A DNA stretch of 64,000 bases. Source: JBBECJ01 sp963763325. Its GTDB lineage: Bacteria > Chloroflexota > Chloroflexia > Thermomicrobiales > CFX8. The stretch spans positions 305,373-369,372 of the forward strand of contig CAVXOL010000025.1 of assembly GCA_963763325.1 (NCBI GenBank), in the 5' to 3' direction. The notes below the pieces were generated by a model. That model made no database searches, was not told the DNA's origin, and saw nothing but the letters and a program-made list of their open reading frames with translations. The position numbers were made by a program, and so were the translations under genes. Shown piece after piece: positions 9,591-17,615 of this stretch. The first letter of the stretch is position 1. Every line of letters starts with the position of its first letter.

Positions 9591-10745
9591 ATGCACTTTG
9601 AACTGACCCAGCAGCAGAGCGAGATCCAGGCTCGCGCTCGCGCCTTCGCCCGCGATGAGGTCGCGCCACTCGCGCGCGAGGCCGACGAAACCGGGACGTT
9701 CCCGTTACAACTCGTGCCGCGCATGGGAGAGCTGGGATTCCTGGCAGGGCCGCTCTCGACCGAGTACGGTGGCTCCGGGATGGACAACCTCTCGTTCGCG
9801 CTCGTCTCGGAGGAGCTTGGCCGGGTCGATTCGTCGGTTCGAGGGTTCGTCTCAGTCCACGCCGGGCTGGTCTCGCTCTGCATCGAGCACTGGGGCAACA
9901 ACGAGCAGAAGCAACACTACCTGCCGAAGCTGGCGACCGGCGAGATGATTGGCTGCTACTGCCTGACCGAGCCCAACGCCGGCTCCGACGCCGCTGCAAT
10001 GGAGACGACCTGTCGTGAGGACGGCGACGAGTGGGTGCTGAGCGGCGAGAAGATCTGGATCACGAACGCTCCCGACGCCCAACTCGCGATCGTCTTCGCG
10101 ACGATGGATCGCACACTGCGCCATCGGGGCATCTGCGCCTTCCTCGTCCCGACCGACACGCCCGGCTTCCGCCTCGAGCCGATGCCCGGCCACGAGCTGG
10201 GCCACCGCGCCGCCAGCCACGCGCACATCAACTTCGACGACTGCCGCGTCCCGAAGGGGGCACTCCTCGGCGAGCCGGGGCAGGGCTTCCGGATCGCGAT
10301 GTCGGCCCTCGACGATGGTCGGCTCGGTGTCGCCGCCGGTGCCGTTGGCGTTGCCCAGGCGTGCCTCGACGCCTCAGTCGACTTCACCCGCGACCGGCAT
10401 GCCTTCGGCCAGCGGGTCGCCGACTTCCAGATGATCCAGGCAACACTGGCCGACATGGCTGCCGATGTCGAAGCCGCCAGGCTGCTCGTCTATCGCGCGG
10501 CCTGGGTCAAGGACCAGGGGCTGCCTTCAACGAAGGAGACCTCGATCGCCAAGCTCTTCGCGACCGAAGCCGCCGTCAAGATCGCCTCCGACGCCGTCCT
10601 GCTCCACGGCGGACGTGGCTACTCCAGCGCCTACCCGGTCGAACGTTACTACCGAGACATCAAGGGACTGCAGATCTACGAAGGCACCAGCCACATCCAG
10701 CGCATCGTCATCGCCCGAGAGCTCGTCGGACGCCCGGAACGGTGA
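9591..10745 (+). CDS. Acyl-CoA dehydrogenase
   Basis: A 384-residue FAD-dependent acyl-CoA dehydrogenase that introduces an alpha-beta double bond into an acyl-CoA and passes electrons to ETF. It has CYCLTEPNAGSDAAAMETT and GEKIWITNAP (FAD and substrate binding), DRHAFGQRVADFQ, LLHGGRGYSSAYPVERYYRD, and the catalytic glutamate in the C-terminal IYEGTSHIQR. The length is standard. A GAGGGAG ribosome site precedes the ATG. It closes the plus-strand aromatic-acid region, where it could oxidise the ring-opened or ring-reduced CoA intermediate. It is followed by an inverted-repeat element and then by a convergent peptidase gene. Confidence 0.93.
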   Translation: MHFELTQQQSEIQARARAFARDEVAPLAREADETGTFPLQLVPRMGELGFLAGPLSTEYGGSGMDNLSFALVSEELGRVDSSVRGFVSVHAGLVSLCIEHWGNNEQKQHYLPKLATGEMIGCYCLTEPNAGSDAAAMETTCREDGDEWVLSGEKIWITNAPDAQLAIVFATMDRTLRHRGICAFLVPTDTPGFRLEPMPGHELGHRAASHAHINFDDCRVPKGALLGEPGQGFRIAMSALDDGRLGVAAGAVGVAQACLDASVDFTRDRHAFGQRVADFQMIQATLADMAADVEAARLLVYRAAWVKDQGLPSTKETSIAKLFATEAAVKIASDAVLLHGGRGYSSAYPVERYYRDIKGLQIYEGTSHIQRIVIARELVGRPER

Positions 10746-10753
10746 CGCGCGCC

Positions 10754-10915
10754 CTCGTAAGGACCGATCTAAGATCGGTCCGCGGTCCGCAGGCCGTCGC
10801 GTAGACACACGGGGCTTTGAACAGGGCGCAAACGTCTGTGCTCGTGTACCAAGCGCGCATGTATCGAGCCGTCGGCCTGCGGGCCGCGGACCGATCTTAG
10901 ATCGGTCCCTACGAG
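10754..10915. repeat. Long inverted repeat, MITE/REP-like element with an inner palindrome
   Basis: Two 45-base arms, 10754-10798 and 10871-10915, are reverse complements at 42 of 45 positions and enclose a 72-base spacer. Each arm contains a perfect small palindrome, GGACCGATCT-n-AGATCGGTCC. The element fills the gap between the stops of two convergent genes. It has no coding capacity. The form fits a non-autonomous miniature element or a large REP-type unit; it could also act as a bidirectional terminator. Only one copy is present in this window. Confidence 0.85.
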
Positions 10916-10930
10916 AACTACAGCCGCACG

Positions 10931-12306
10931 TCAGCGCGCCAGCGCGCCCATCGGGTCCCAGGCGGGGAGCACGATCGGCGGCTGTTCGAGCGCGGCCTGC
11001 AATTCCTCTGGAAGCATGCTGCGTCGTGCGGCGATCTCGAAGGTGTACTCGCTGAACCAGTTGTCGTTCATGACGAAGAACCCCTTGCTTGCCGTTCTCA
11101 TCACCCCACGAGTTCTCAACCCGCCAGCGGCGCGAGGTGCCGTCCACGACATCAACGCCGGTGAAGAGCATCGCGTGCGTCATCAGCGTCTCGTGATAAT
11201 CGAGCCGCTCGGCCTTGTCGAGCGAGAAGCTCGTCTCATACAGCGCGTCGAACTCGAACATCTCACGATCCCAGAGTACCGAGGTCGCGCCGCATCATCT
11301 TGCCGACATCGCAGCCGAACCAGACCGGCTCGCCGCCGACGATCGTGTCACGCGCGATCGACTTCATCAGTTCGGCGTCGACATTCAGATACGTCACGAT
11401 CTCGCCGCCGACGACATTGCCGAGGTACTCGACCGTGTAGGTCCGCCCCAACGGCGATGTCCGGCGCGGGTCGTGGACGAGACAGACATACTCGTCGAGC
11501 GGGATCGTGATGTACTTCTCGGCGAACTGCTGCGGCGTCATCACTTCGTCGCGATGGAAGTTGCCGTCCGTGTCGGTCCACTGCCACTGGATCTCAGCCG
11601 GCGGTGTCCCGAGGTGGATGCAAAGGATGCGGTGGATGTCGGCCATCATCCCGGCCTTCTCCTCTCGCAGATCCTCGACCGAGCCGCCCATCGCCCGCCG
11701 CTCGCGCAGCGTCCGCGCCCCTTCACGCAGCTTGTACCAGAGGATGCTGTTCAGCCGCCGCGTGTTCGACGACGACTCCGTCTCCGGCATGAACGCCTTC
11801 GGGACGATCCCGTGCTTGCGGACCAGGTTGACGAACATGTTCCACTGGCCGCCATCCTCCAGCGGACGCTCCAGTAGGAAGGCGACCGTCCGGTCATCCA
11901 GCGGCCTGTCGGCCAGCTCGATCATCGCTTCGAGGACATAGTTGGAGCGTTCCAGCTTGTCGTAGAACAGGGTGTACGCCTGCGAGAACTCGAACTCCTT
12001 CAGCCCCATCTTCGCCATCGCGCCGACCCGGAACAGGTTCAGCCCGGCGAACATCCAGCAGCGGCCGGTCATCTTCTGGTTCGTGACAGCCCAGTCGTCC
12101 AGAACGTGCGAGAAGGTGTGGTCGGTGCTGTTGACGACGCTGCGGTTCAGCGCGACATCATCCGCGCTGACTTGCGAGACGGCGTTCTGCGCGTTCCGCC
12201 AGCCGCGATTGGCCGCGAACGCCGCCCGCAGCTCGCCCAATTGCGCGCCGCTGATCGCGCCCGCGCTCTCGGTCGTTCTCGTTCCGGCTCTCGATTCGAT
12301 CGACAT
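10931..12306 (-). CDS. pepC: Aminopeptidase C / bleomycin hydrolase (C1 peptidase), two frameshifts
   Basis: When two breaks are repaired this is a full cytoplasmic papain-fold aminopeptidase of about 458 residues. The catalytic cysteine is in QKMTGRCWMFAGLN, the histidine in THAMLFTGVD, and the asparagine in RVENSWGDENG. It lacks a signal peptide, as expected for the bleomycin-hydrolase group. The ATG at 12306 follows GAGGGAG; an ATG at 12327 is an alternative. Reading shifts by +1 near 11270 and again in a CCCC run (plus strand) at 11081-11084, after which the C-terminus FFVMNDNWFSEYTFEIA through to GALAR is recovered. All three catalytic residues are intact, so indel error is likelier than gene decay. 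Confidence 0.85.
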
Positions 12307-12520
12307 CGCTCCCTCTTTTCTGCTCATGCTCGCTCACCAAGGTCGCAACGATGCGCACCAATCATCGCACGGTTTGCGGCGGTGCGTAGGCAGCGGGCAA
12401 GTGCCAGGCACTGACCACTCAGCCAATGTCTTACATCTCGTCCCCCTGGACACCGAGACTCGACGCCGCTATGCTGTACGGACAGAGCGAACAGATGTTC
12501 GGAAGTCAGAGGGAGCGCAA

Positions 12521-13192
12521 ATGGGTGAATGGTTGACAATCGACGCCGCCGGGACCGACGTTCGCGGCTACCTGGCCGTACCAAAGGGAGGACACGGACC
12601 GGGCGTCCTTGTTTGTCACGCTTGGTGGGGGTTGAGCGAGTTCTTCACCTCGATCTGCGACCGCCTGGCTGACGAAGGGTTTGTCGCACTGGCGGCGGAC
12701 ATGTACAACGGCACCGTCGTAGACACGATCCCAGACGCCGAAGCGGCTGCCGGCAAGCTGACCAGCGAGCACGCCGAGTCCGTGGCGTTTGCGGCACTCG
12801 ACACCCTGCTTGCACGACCTGAGGTCACCGGCGATCGCGTCGCCACGCTCGGCTTCTCGCTCGGTGGCTCCTGGGCGATCCACACGTCGATCGAGCGGCC
12901 CGAGCAGGTCGCCGCTTCGGTCACCTTCTACGGCGCCGCCGAAGGCGACTTCACATCGTCCACCGCCAGCTACATGGGCCATTTCGCCGTCGGCGACGAG
13001 TGGGAGCCTGAACAGTGGGTCCGCGCCCTCGAAACCTCGATCACCGACGCCGGGCGCGACGCTACCTTCCACTGGTACGACGGCGCCGCCCACTGGTTCA
13101 TGGAGGACAACCGCCCCGACGCCTACAACCCCGAAGCCGCTGCCCTCGCCTGGCAACGCACCATCAGCTTTCTCCGCGCCAACCTCGCCTGA
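12521..13192 (+). CDS. Dienelactone hydrolase family protein
   Basis: A 223-residue alpha/beta hydrolase of the dienelactone hydrolase family. The nucleophile elbow reads GFSLGGSW, with serine where classical dienelactone hydrolases carry cysteine (GxCxGG). The aspartate is in VGDEWEPEQW and the histidine in DGAAHWFM. VLVCHAWWGLSEF near the N-terminus is typical of the family. The ATG at 12521 follows a GAGGGAG site. It is divergent from the pepC gene. Substrate is unknown; the family includes hydrolases of lactones and other esters, so a link to the aromatic locus is possible but unproven. Confidence 0.87.
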   Translation: MGEWLTIDAAGTDVRGYLAVPKGGHGPGVLVCHAWWGLSEFFTSICDRLADEGFVALAADMYNGTVVDTIPDAEAAAGKLTSEHAESVAFAALDTLLARPEVTGDRVATLGFSLGGSWAIHTSIERPEQVAASVTFYGAAEGDFTSSTASYMGHFAVGDEWEPEQWVRALETSITDAGRDATFHWYDGAAHWFMEDNRPDAYNPEAAALAWQRTISFLRANLA

Positions 13193-13209
13193 CCACCCCG
13201 CACACACAA

Positions 13210-13242
13210 CATCCCCGATGAGCGACCAGCTCATCGGGGATG
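13210..13242. terminator. Hairpin terminator after the hydrolase
   Basis: A perfect 14-base stem (CATCCCCGATGAGC and its complement) with a 5-base loop begins 18 bases after the hydrolase stop. There is no clean T-run on either strand, only GTTGTTGTT downstream on the plus strand. It lies between two convergent genes and could serve both. Confidence 0.6.
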
Positions 13243-13342
13243 CTGCCGTTGTTGTTCGGTAGCGGATGAACGCGCCCGCCGAGCGCTACGGCGAATCCGT
13301 CGCTTCGGTCCCTGAATCGTCCGGCGACACGGGTTCCGACCG

Positions 13343-14152
13343 TCAGTCGGCGCCGTCATCATCCGTCGACGGTGATTCGGTATCGCCCTCACCTTCAGGC
13401 TCGGACGTATCGTCATTCACCACTGGATCATCGTCGGTCGTCTCAGGATCTTCTACCGGTTCGCCACCCGTGGACTCGGAGTCGTCGACGACATCATCGG
13501 CGGTCGACTCCGGAGCGTCGGTTTCCTCGCTTACGACGTTGTCATCGTCACTCATGACGCCGATATCGACACTCTCAGGAACCTCATCAGCAACAACCAG
13601 GATATACGTAATCGTGTCAGTCCCGACAAACTCGCAACTATTCGGGTCTTCGCCTCGAACCTCAAGCGTTACCTCTCCGCCCGCATAACTGCCGAGTAGG
13701 TTGATTACTGCCTGCCGGTCGAATCGCACGATCAGCTTGTTCTTATTGCGTGAGATCTCGTCATTCGCCCAAATAAAGCTGCTGTTACCTTCGATGCGAA
13801 GCGTGATGCTGCCAAAGATCATCTCACTCACTGAGCAGCCGTATTCAAGCATCGTAATCTGGGCTTCGAGAGGGCTACCCTCACTGACCGAGTTCAGTGT
13901 CTGCGGCGTGATCTTGACATCGGCAGGCACCGGAGGAAATTCGCCAGTCTCGACCGTGCCATCGATCGACAGATCCTCGCTCCAGAGGCTGAAGGTGACC
14001 GGCGTCAGCGCGAGACTGAACACGATCGCGACCGAGCCAGCGTGCCGTTGAGTCCCAGCAACGCCAACCTGATCACGCGCGGCCGCTTGATGCGGCACCG
14101 CATGCATGTAGCGCGTGCTGGTTGGGACGTTGCTCGTTCGGTTGTTGATCAT
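13343..14152 (-). CDS. SipW-dependent-type secreted protein with acidic tail (paralogue D)
   Basis: This predicted exported protein shares with three neighbours the segment LWSEDLSIDGTVETGEF after a hydrophobic stretch, which resembles SipW-cognate signal peptides (TasA/camelysin type). The mature part of about 130 residues is probably a beta-rich domain, with two cysteines (CSVSEM and NSCEFVG). The last 70 or so residues are low-complexity D/E/S/T, for example DDDNVVSEETDAPESTADD, likely an extended linker or a metal- or wall-interacting tail. The N-terminus is uncertain: no ribosome site precedes ATG 14152. A basic, better signal-peptide n-region (MRCRIKRPRVIRLALLGL) reads in another frame from 14100, so a missing base near 14050 is possible. 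It is the last gene of the SipW operon. Confidence 0.65.
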   Translation of the reverse strand: MINNRTSNVPTSTRYMHAVPHQAAARDQVGVAGTQRHAGSVAIVFSLALTPVTFSLWSEDLSIDGTVETGEFPPVPADVKITPQTLNSVSEGSPLEAQITMLEYGCSVSEMIFGSITLRIEGNSSFIWANDEISRNKNKLIVRFDRQAVINLLGSYAGGEVTLEVRGEDPNSCEFVGTDTITYILVVADEVPESVDIGVMSDDDNVVSEETDAPESTADDVVDDSESTGGEPVEDPETTDDDPVVNDDTSEPEGEGDTESPSTDDDGAD

Positions 14153-14227
14153 GTTGCCAGAACACCTGATTGCCTCAACTCCCTGACGCGTGTATCGGAC
14201 CGATCGCCAAAGGTGCGCTGTTGTCGA

Positions 14228-15438
14228 TTACTGGGCGCTACTAATGGCCTGTTTGGCCCAGATCGGCACCCAGCCAAGCTTGGGAATGTGAGCGACGAGT
14301 CGTCCTTCAACGTCCTCAGCCTTCACTGGCTCATCAGGCCGCCCGTTGTTGTCGCCCTGGGTGATGAACACCAGTTCACCGTCGACCTGCTGAATCTCGA
14401 TCACGCGGTGGAGCACGTCCATCCCGCGCTGGCGGAAACGGATGATGTCGCCAATTTCAACATTTTCCGGGTTGACTTCACGAGTCACCGCCATGTCGCC
14501 GGTGTGCATCTTCGGCTCCATCGAGACGCCGGTCGTGATCGCTGGCCGGATGCCGAAGACGCCGGTCTGGAACCAGAAGAGGAAGACGATGAACGCCGCC
14601 GCAACGACCCACATTGGAGAGACGAGTGCCTTTTCGTCCGCTGCTTCGTCTGTCGCTGGTTCTTCCAACAGACCCTGAGCGAAGAGAATGCCCAGGACCG
14701 GTGCAATAACTCCGACAAACGCTGCCAACATCCAGGTCAGGTCCGGCAGAATCGGAGACATCCACTGAAAGGCGATCAGGATTCCTCGGAAGACAAAGCC
14801 CGGCAACGGACCGCCAAGAAGCACGAGGTATGTAGCCAGAGCACTCTCAGTCGCTGCCGGAAGCAGGAAACGACCAGCAAACTCGAAAGCCGAGTCTCCG
14901 GATGCCAACTTGCCGTACTGGCCAAGCGGAATCGTGATCAGCGCAAATCCCGCCCAGATCAGCGGGATGCTGATGTACGGTCGTCGCTTGCCAATCGTCA
15001 GCAGTAGATACCAACGGGCCATTTCCTGACCAGCAGTCCGGGCCAGAATGAACCAGAGGTTGAGCGTCATCCAGTGCGGAGCACGAGCGTACGGCGAATG
15101 CCGAAACCGGCCAGAATGCCGAACAGAATCATCATCGCGACAATGAACAACGCAATCAACGCTGCAACGACAATCATCCAGCTGTCGCGGGGAAACGTTG
15201 CGCCGGGCGACTGTCTGCGCCAGAGCCAGATCGACATTGCTCCAACCGACAGCCAGAGGAGGGGTTGGACGACATAGAGCTTCACGTCTGCCGACGTGAC
15301 GAAGCGCAACCCATACGAGATGATCAGGTAGACAGTCCCAAGCCATGCTGCCACCAACAACCAGCCGAGGTTCGCCACACGGGATGGCAGGCTTGGCCAT
15401 TGAATCGACTGGCTCAACTGTCTCGACGCATTGATCAT
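14228..15438 (-). CDS. SipW-type (ER-type) signal peptidase I with N-terminal membrane domain, frameshifted
   Basis: A membrane signal peptidase of about 403 residues after repair. The C-terminal catalytic domain has the nucleophile in GVSMEPKMHTGDM, the ER/SipW-type histidine in MDVLHRVIEI in place of the lysine of standard LepB, and the acidic residue in QGDNNGRP. Upstream lie several membrane helices (AWLGTVYLIISYGLRFV, MIVVAALIALFIVAMMIL and others) and SPYARAPHWMTLNLWF. The frame is broken by one missing base near 15093: the first part starts at ATG 15438 with GGAGG 8 bases upstream, the rest is in another frame. Its operon partners carry the matching signal peptides, so it most probably processes them. 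SipW enzymes in Bacillus process TasA and TapA. Confidence 0.85.
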
Positions 15439-15488
15439 TCGGTTCGCCTCCGCCCGTGTTCAACTCCGAGTTCATCTGCTTGATCTAC

Positions 15489-16054
15489 CTAGTTGACCTG
15501 TTGAACCTCGACGACAAATCCAATAACTGGCGCGCCGACGATTGCGCCTTTGACGGTGATCCGAAACTGGATTTCCTGTCGACAGTGTCGGCCGGGACAT
15601 CCCTCGTCTCCGTGCCCTTTCGTCCCTCGTACCAGTCGGGCGTGAATCCACATGGCTGCATGATCTTGTTTGGCTCGGCCTCGACAGCGGTGATCGTCAG
15701 CTTGGCCGGGTTGGGATTGAAGACTTTCACATTCGTGATCTCAATTGGAACCGTGCCGTCATTCGCAAAATGCACTTCACAATACAGACTGAAGTTTGGA
15801 TACCCGTTCTGAATCGTCACCAGCAACCGGTGACGGCTGGAATCGTTTGGGTCCGGCTCGATCAGCCAGGTCGCGGTTTCCTGGCCCTTCGGCTTTTCAT
15901 CACACGAGCGATAGAACCAGATGCCAGCGACATCAGACGTTGTGATCGTGCCGCCGATCGTGACATTCTCAGACCAGAGCGTTTGCGTTATTCCCAGGAA
16001 TCCGGTCGCGATCGCCAACGCGATCAGGGTCAGATTGAATGATCGAGTCCGCAT
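15489..16054 (-). CDS. SipW-dependent-type secreted protein (paralogue C), frameshifted near the 3' end
   Basis: A small exported protein of about 188 residues. It starts MRTRSFNLTLIALAIATG followed by QTLWSENVTIGGTITTSDV, the same signal-peptide and early-mature motif as the three paralogues. LLVTIQNGYPNFSLYCEVHF aligns with TLILTITNGYPYYAVDC in paralogue B, so the mature domains are related. One base is missing near 15545; repair gives the ending EIQFRITVKGAIVGAPVIGF then VVEVQQVN and a stop at 15489-15491. The uncorrected reading would run on to 15485 with an implausible basic tail. ATG 16054 has AGGAAG upstream. It lies between paralogue B and the signal peptidase. Confidence 0.78.
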
Positions 16055-16145
16055 CGCCGCTTCCTGTCTGATGCGGGAGCAGGGCAGCATCGCCCTGCTC
16101 CACATCTGCTACCGGAACGTTCCGGTCATTCCGTCATCCTGGTTC

Positions 16146-16847
16146 CTACGGTGCTGCCGCGAAACACTGGCCCGGTGTGGGATCCTCGTTGAACTGTCCA
16201 ACGCAGATTCCAGCACTGAACGTGTACGTCGCGTTCTCAGCCGCCGGTTGCAAGATCTGAACGAACACATTCGTGTCCGCCCAGCAACTGAACGGCTCTT
16301 CCGAACACGGGTGGATCTGGTTCGTGATTCCGTCCGTGATCGTGACGAGCAACTGATCGCAGATCATTGTCAGTGCCGCAGTTCCTGACGGAGACACACC
16401 AGCTGGTTGATAGGTGCAGTTCGTCAGGTTGCCGCTGATCGGCGATACGTTGATTCCCTCAATGTGCCAGGGAACCGTTCCACTGTTCTTGTACTTGGCC
16501 GCACAGTCGACTGCGTAGTACGGATAGCCGTTCGTGATCGTCAGAATGAGTGTCTGTTTGGTCGGATCGTTCGGGTCAAAGCCAATCGACGTTGAACCGA
16601 CATTCTTCCCCAGATACTCGCCCTTCCCGACCTGGCCAGGAAAACCCAATGCTGGGTCGTCCGGATCGGTGTGCATTTCTGAACAGAATGCGCCGACCAT
16701 CCACTCCGCGTCGACTTCGCCGGTGGTGATCGTGCCAGCGACCGAGAGGTCCTCTGCCCACAGCGTGTAGCTGAAACCGAGGCTCGCGAGCGACAGGACA
16801 GCGATCAACAGGATGACGGTAAACCGGTGCCGGGTTCCTCGTGCCAT
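16146..16847 (-). CDS. SipW-dependent-type secreted protein (paralogue B)
   Basis: A 233-residue exported protein. The N-terminus MARGTRHRFTVILLIAVLSL then SLGFSYTLWAEDLSVAGTIT is a SipW-type signal peptide. The mature part contains six or more cysteines (for example CSEMHTD, VDCAAKY, NCTYQPAG, MICDQL, CSEEPFSCW, ICVGQF), suggesting disulphides and an extracytoplasmic location. The ATG at 16847 has GGAGG 7 bases upstream; the in-frame extension to 16931 is ignored. It is the second gene of the operon. No enzymatic motif is visible; a surface or matrix structural role like that of TasA/camelysin proteins is inferred only from the signal type and gene order. Confidence 0.8.
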   Translation of the reverse strand: MARGTRHRFTVILLIAVLSLASLGFSYTLWAEDLSVAGTITTGEVDAEWMVGAFCSEMHTDPDDPALGFPGQVGKGEYLGKNVGSTSIGFDPNDPTKQTLILTITNGYPYYAVDCAAKYKNSGTVPWHIEGINVSPISGNLTNCTYQPAGVSPSGTAALTMICDQLLVTITDGITNQIHPCSEEPFSCWADTNVFVQILQPAAENATYTFSAGICVGQFNEDPTPGQCFAAAP

Positions 16848-16958
16848 ATGTATCCCTCCGCCTAGGTGTTCAGCCTGGGCGTAGAAGGCACTGTCAGCTT
16901 CGGGTGGTAGAGGCCTTCCGGCCCCTACCACGTAAACTGACCGTTACCGACCGGTTTC

Positions 16959-17615
16959 CTAGCTTGACGAAACGGACTCGTTGTACTGGTGTGCTTGGAT
17001 GTCGAGCGAGAACGTGATCGGGGCTCCACCCACACCGCCCAGGTTCTCGGCGACGAGATCGGCATTGGTGAAGTGGATCGTGACGTCGCAGCGGACGTAC
17101 CCACCTGTATGGATCTGGCCTGTAGCGTCCAGTGCAGCGAGCGACGTGACCAGAGTTTCGGCACCGCCGGACTCGCTCTGATAGCAGACGAGTTCGTTAT
17201 CAGGCGTGTTCGTATCACTGTCGATATTGTCGACCATCCACGTCGGGAAGTTCATGTTTGAGAACGCGAAGTGCACTGGAACGGTACCGATGTTGTTCAC
17301 ACGGAACTCGAACATGCACTCGTAACTCGGATACGCTCCGCCAACAGTTACCTGAAGTTGGTTGTTGCCGTCGCTGCCGTCATTAGGGTTGCTCAGTGAC
17401 GTCTGAGCATCGCACGTCGCGGTGTTCTTCGTTGGAATTTCATTATCATGAGCGGGAACGCTGACGGCGATCTCGACATCGACCTCGCCCGTTGAGACGG
17501 TTCCGTCGATTGTCTCGGTCTCGGACCAGAGGGTATAGGTGAGGCCCATCCCCGCCAGCGCCAGGACGGCGACCAGCGAGAATAGGGTCATCAGGCGTGT
17601 TCGCTTACGAGCCAC
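16959..17615 (-). CDS. SipW-dependent-type secreted protein (paralogue A)
   Basis: A 218-residue exported protein and the first gene of the SipW operon. The N-terminus MARKRTRLMTLFSLVAVLAL then MGLTYTLWSETETIDGTVST is the SipW-cognate signal. The mature domain has four cysteines (ATCDAQ, YECMFEF, LVCYQSE, VRCDVTI) and beta-like alternating segments such as NQLQVTVGGAYPSYECMFEF and PITFSLDIQAHQYN. It begins at GTG 17615 with GGAAGG upstream. A long leader of several hundred bases precedes it. It is related to paralogues B and C across the segment around GTVPVHFAF/GTVPWHIEG/GTVPIEITN. Confidence 0.8.
   Translation of the reverse strand: MARKRTRLMTLFSLVAVLALAGMGLTYTLWSETETIDGTVSTGEVDVEIAVSVPAHDNEIPTKNTATCDAQTSLSNPNDGSDGNNQLQVTVGGAYPSYECMFEFRVNNIGTVPVHFAFSNMNFPTWMVDNIDSDTNTPDNELVCYQSESGGAETLVTSLAALDATGQIHTGGYVRCDVTIHFTNADLVAENLGGVGGAPITFSLDIQAHQYNESVSSS

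Noticed and set aside
10754..10915. CRISPR unit or attachment site
   Set aside because: There are only two arms in inverted orientation, no direct repeats with spacers, and no integrase or tRNA nearby.
14042..15007. Plus-strand open frame opposite the SipW-type peptidase
   Set aside because: Antisense shadow rich in D, R and H; the minus strand carries the catalytic motifs.
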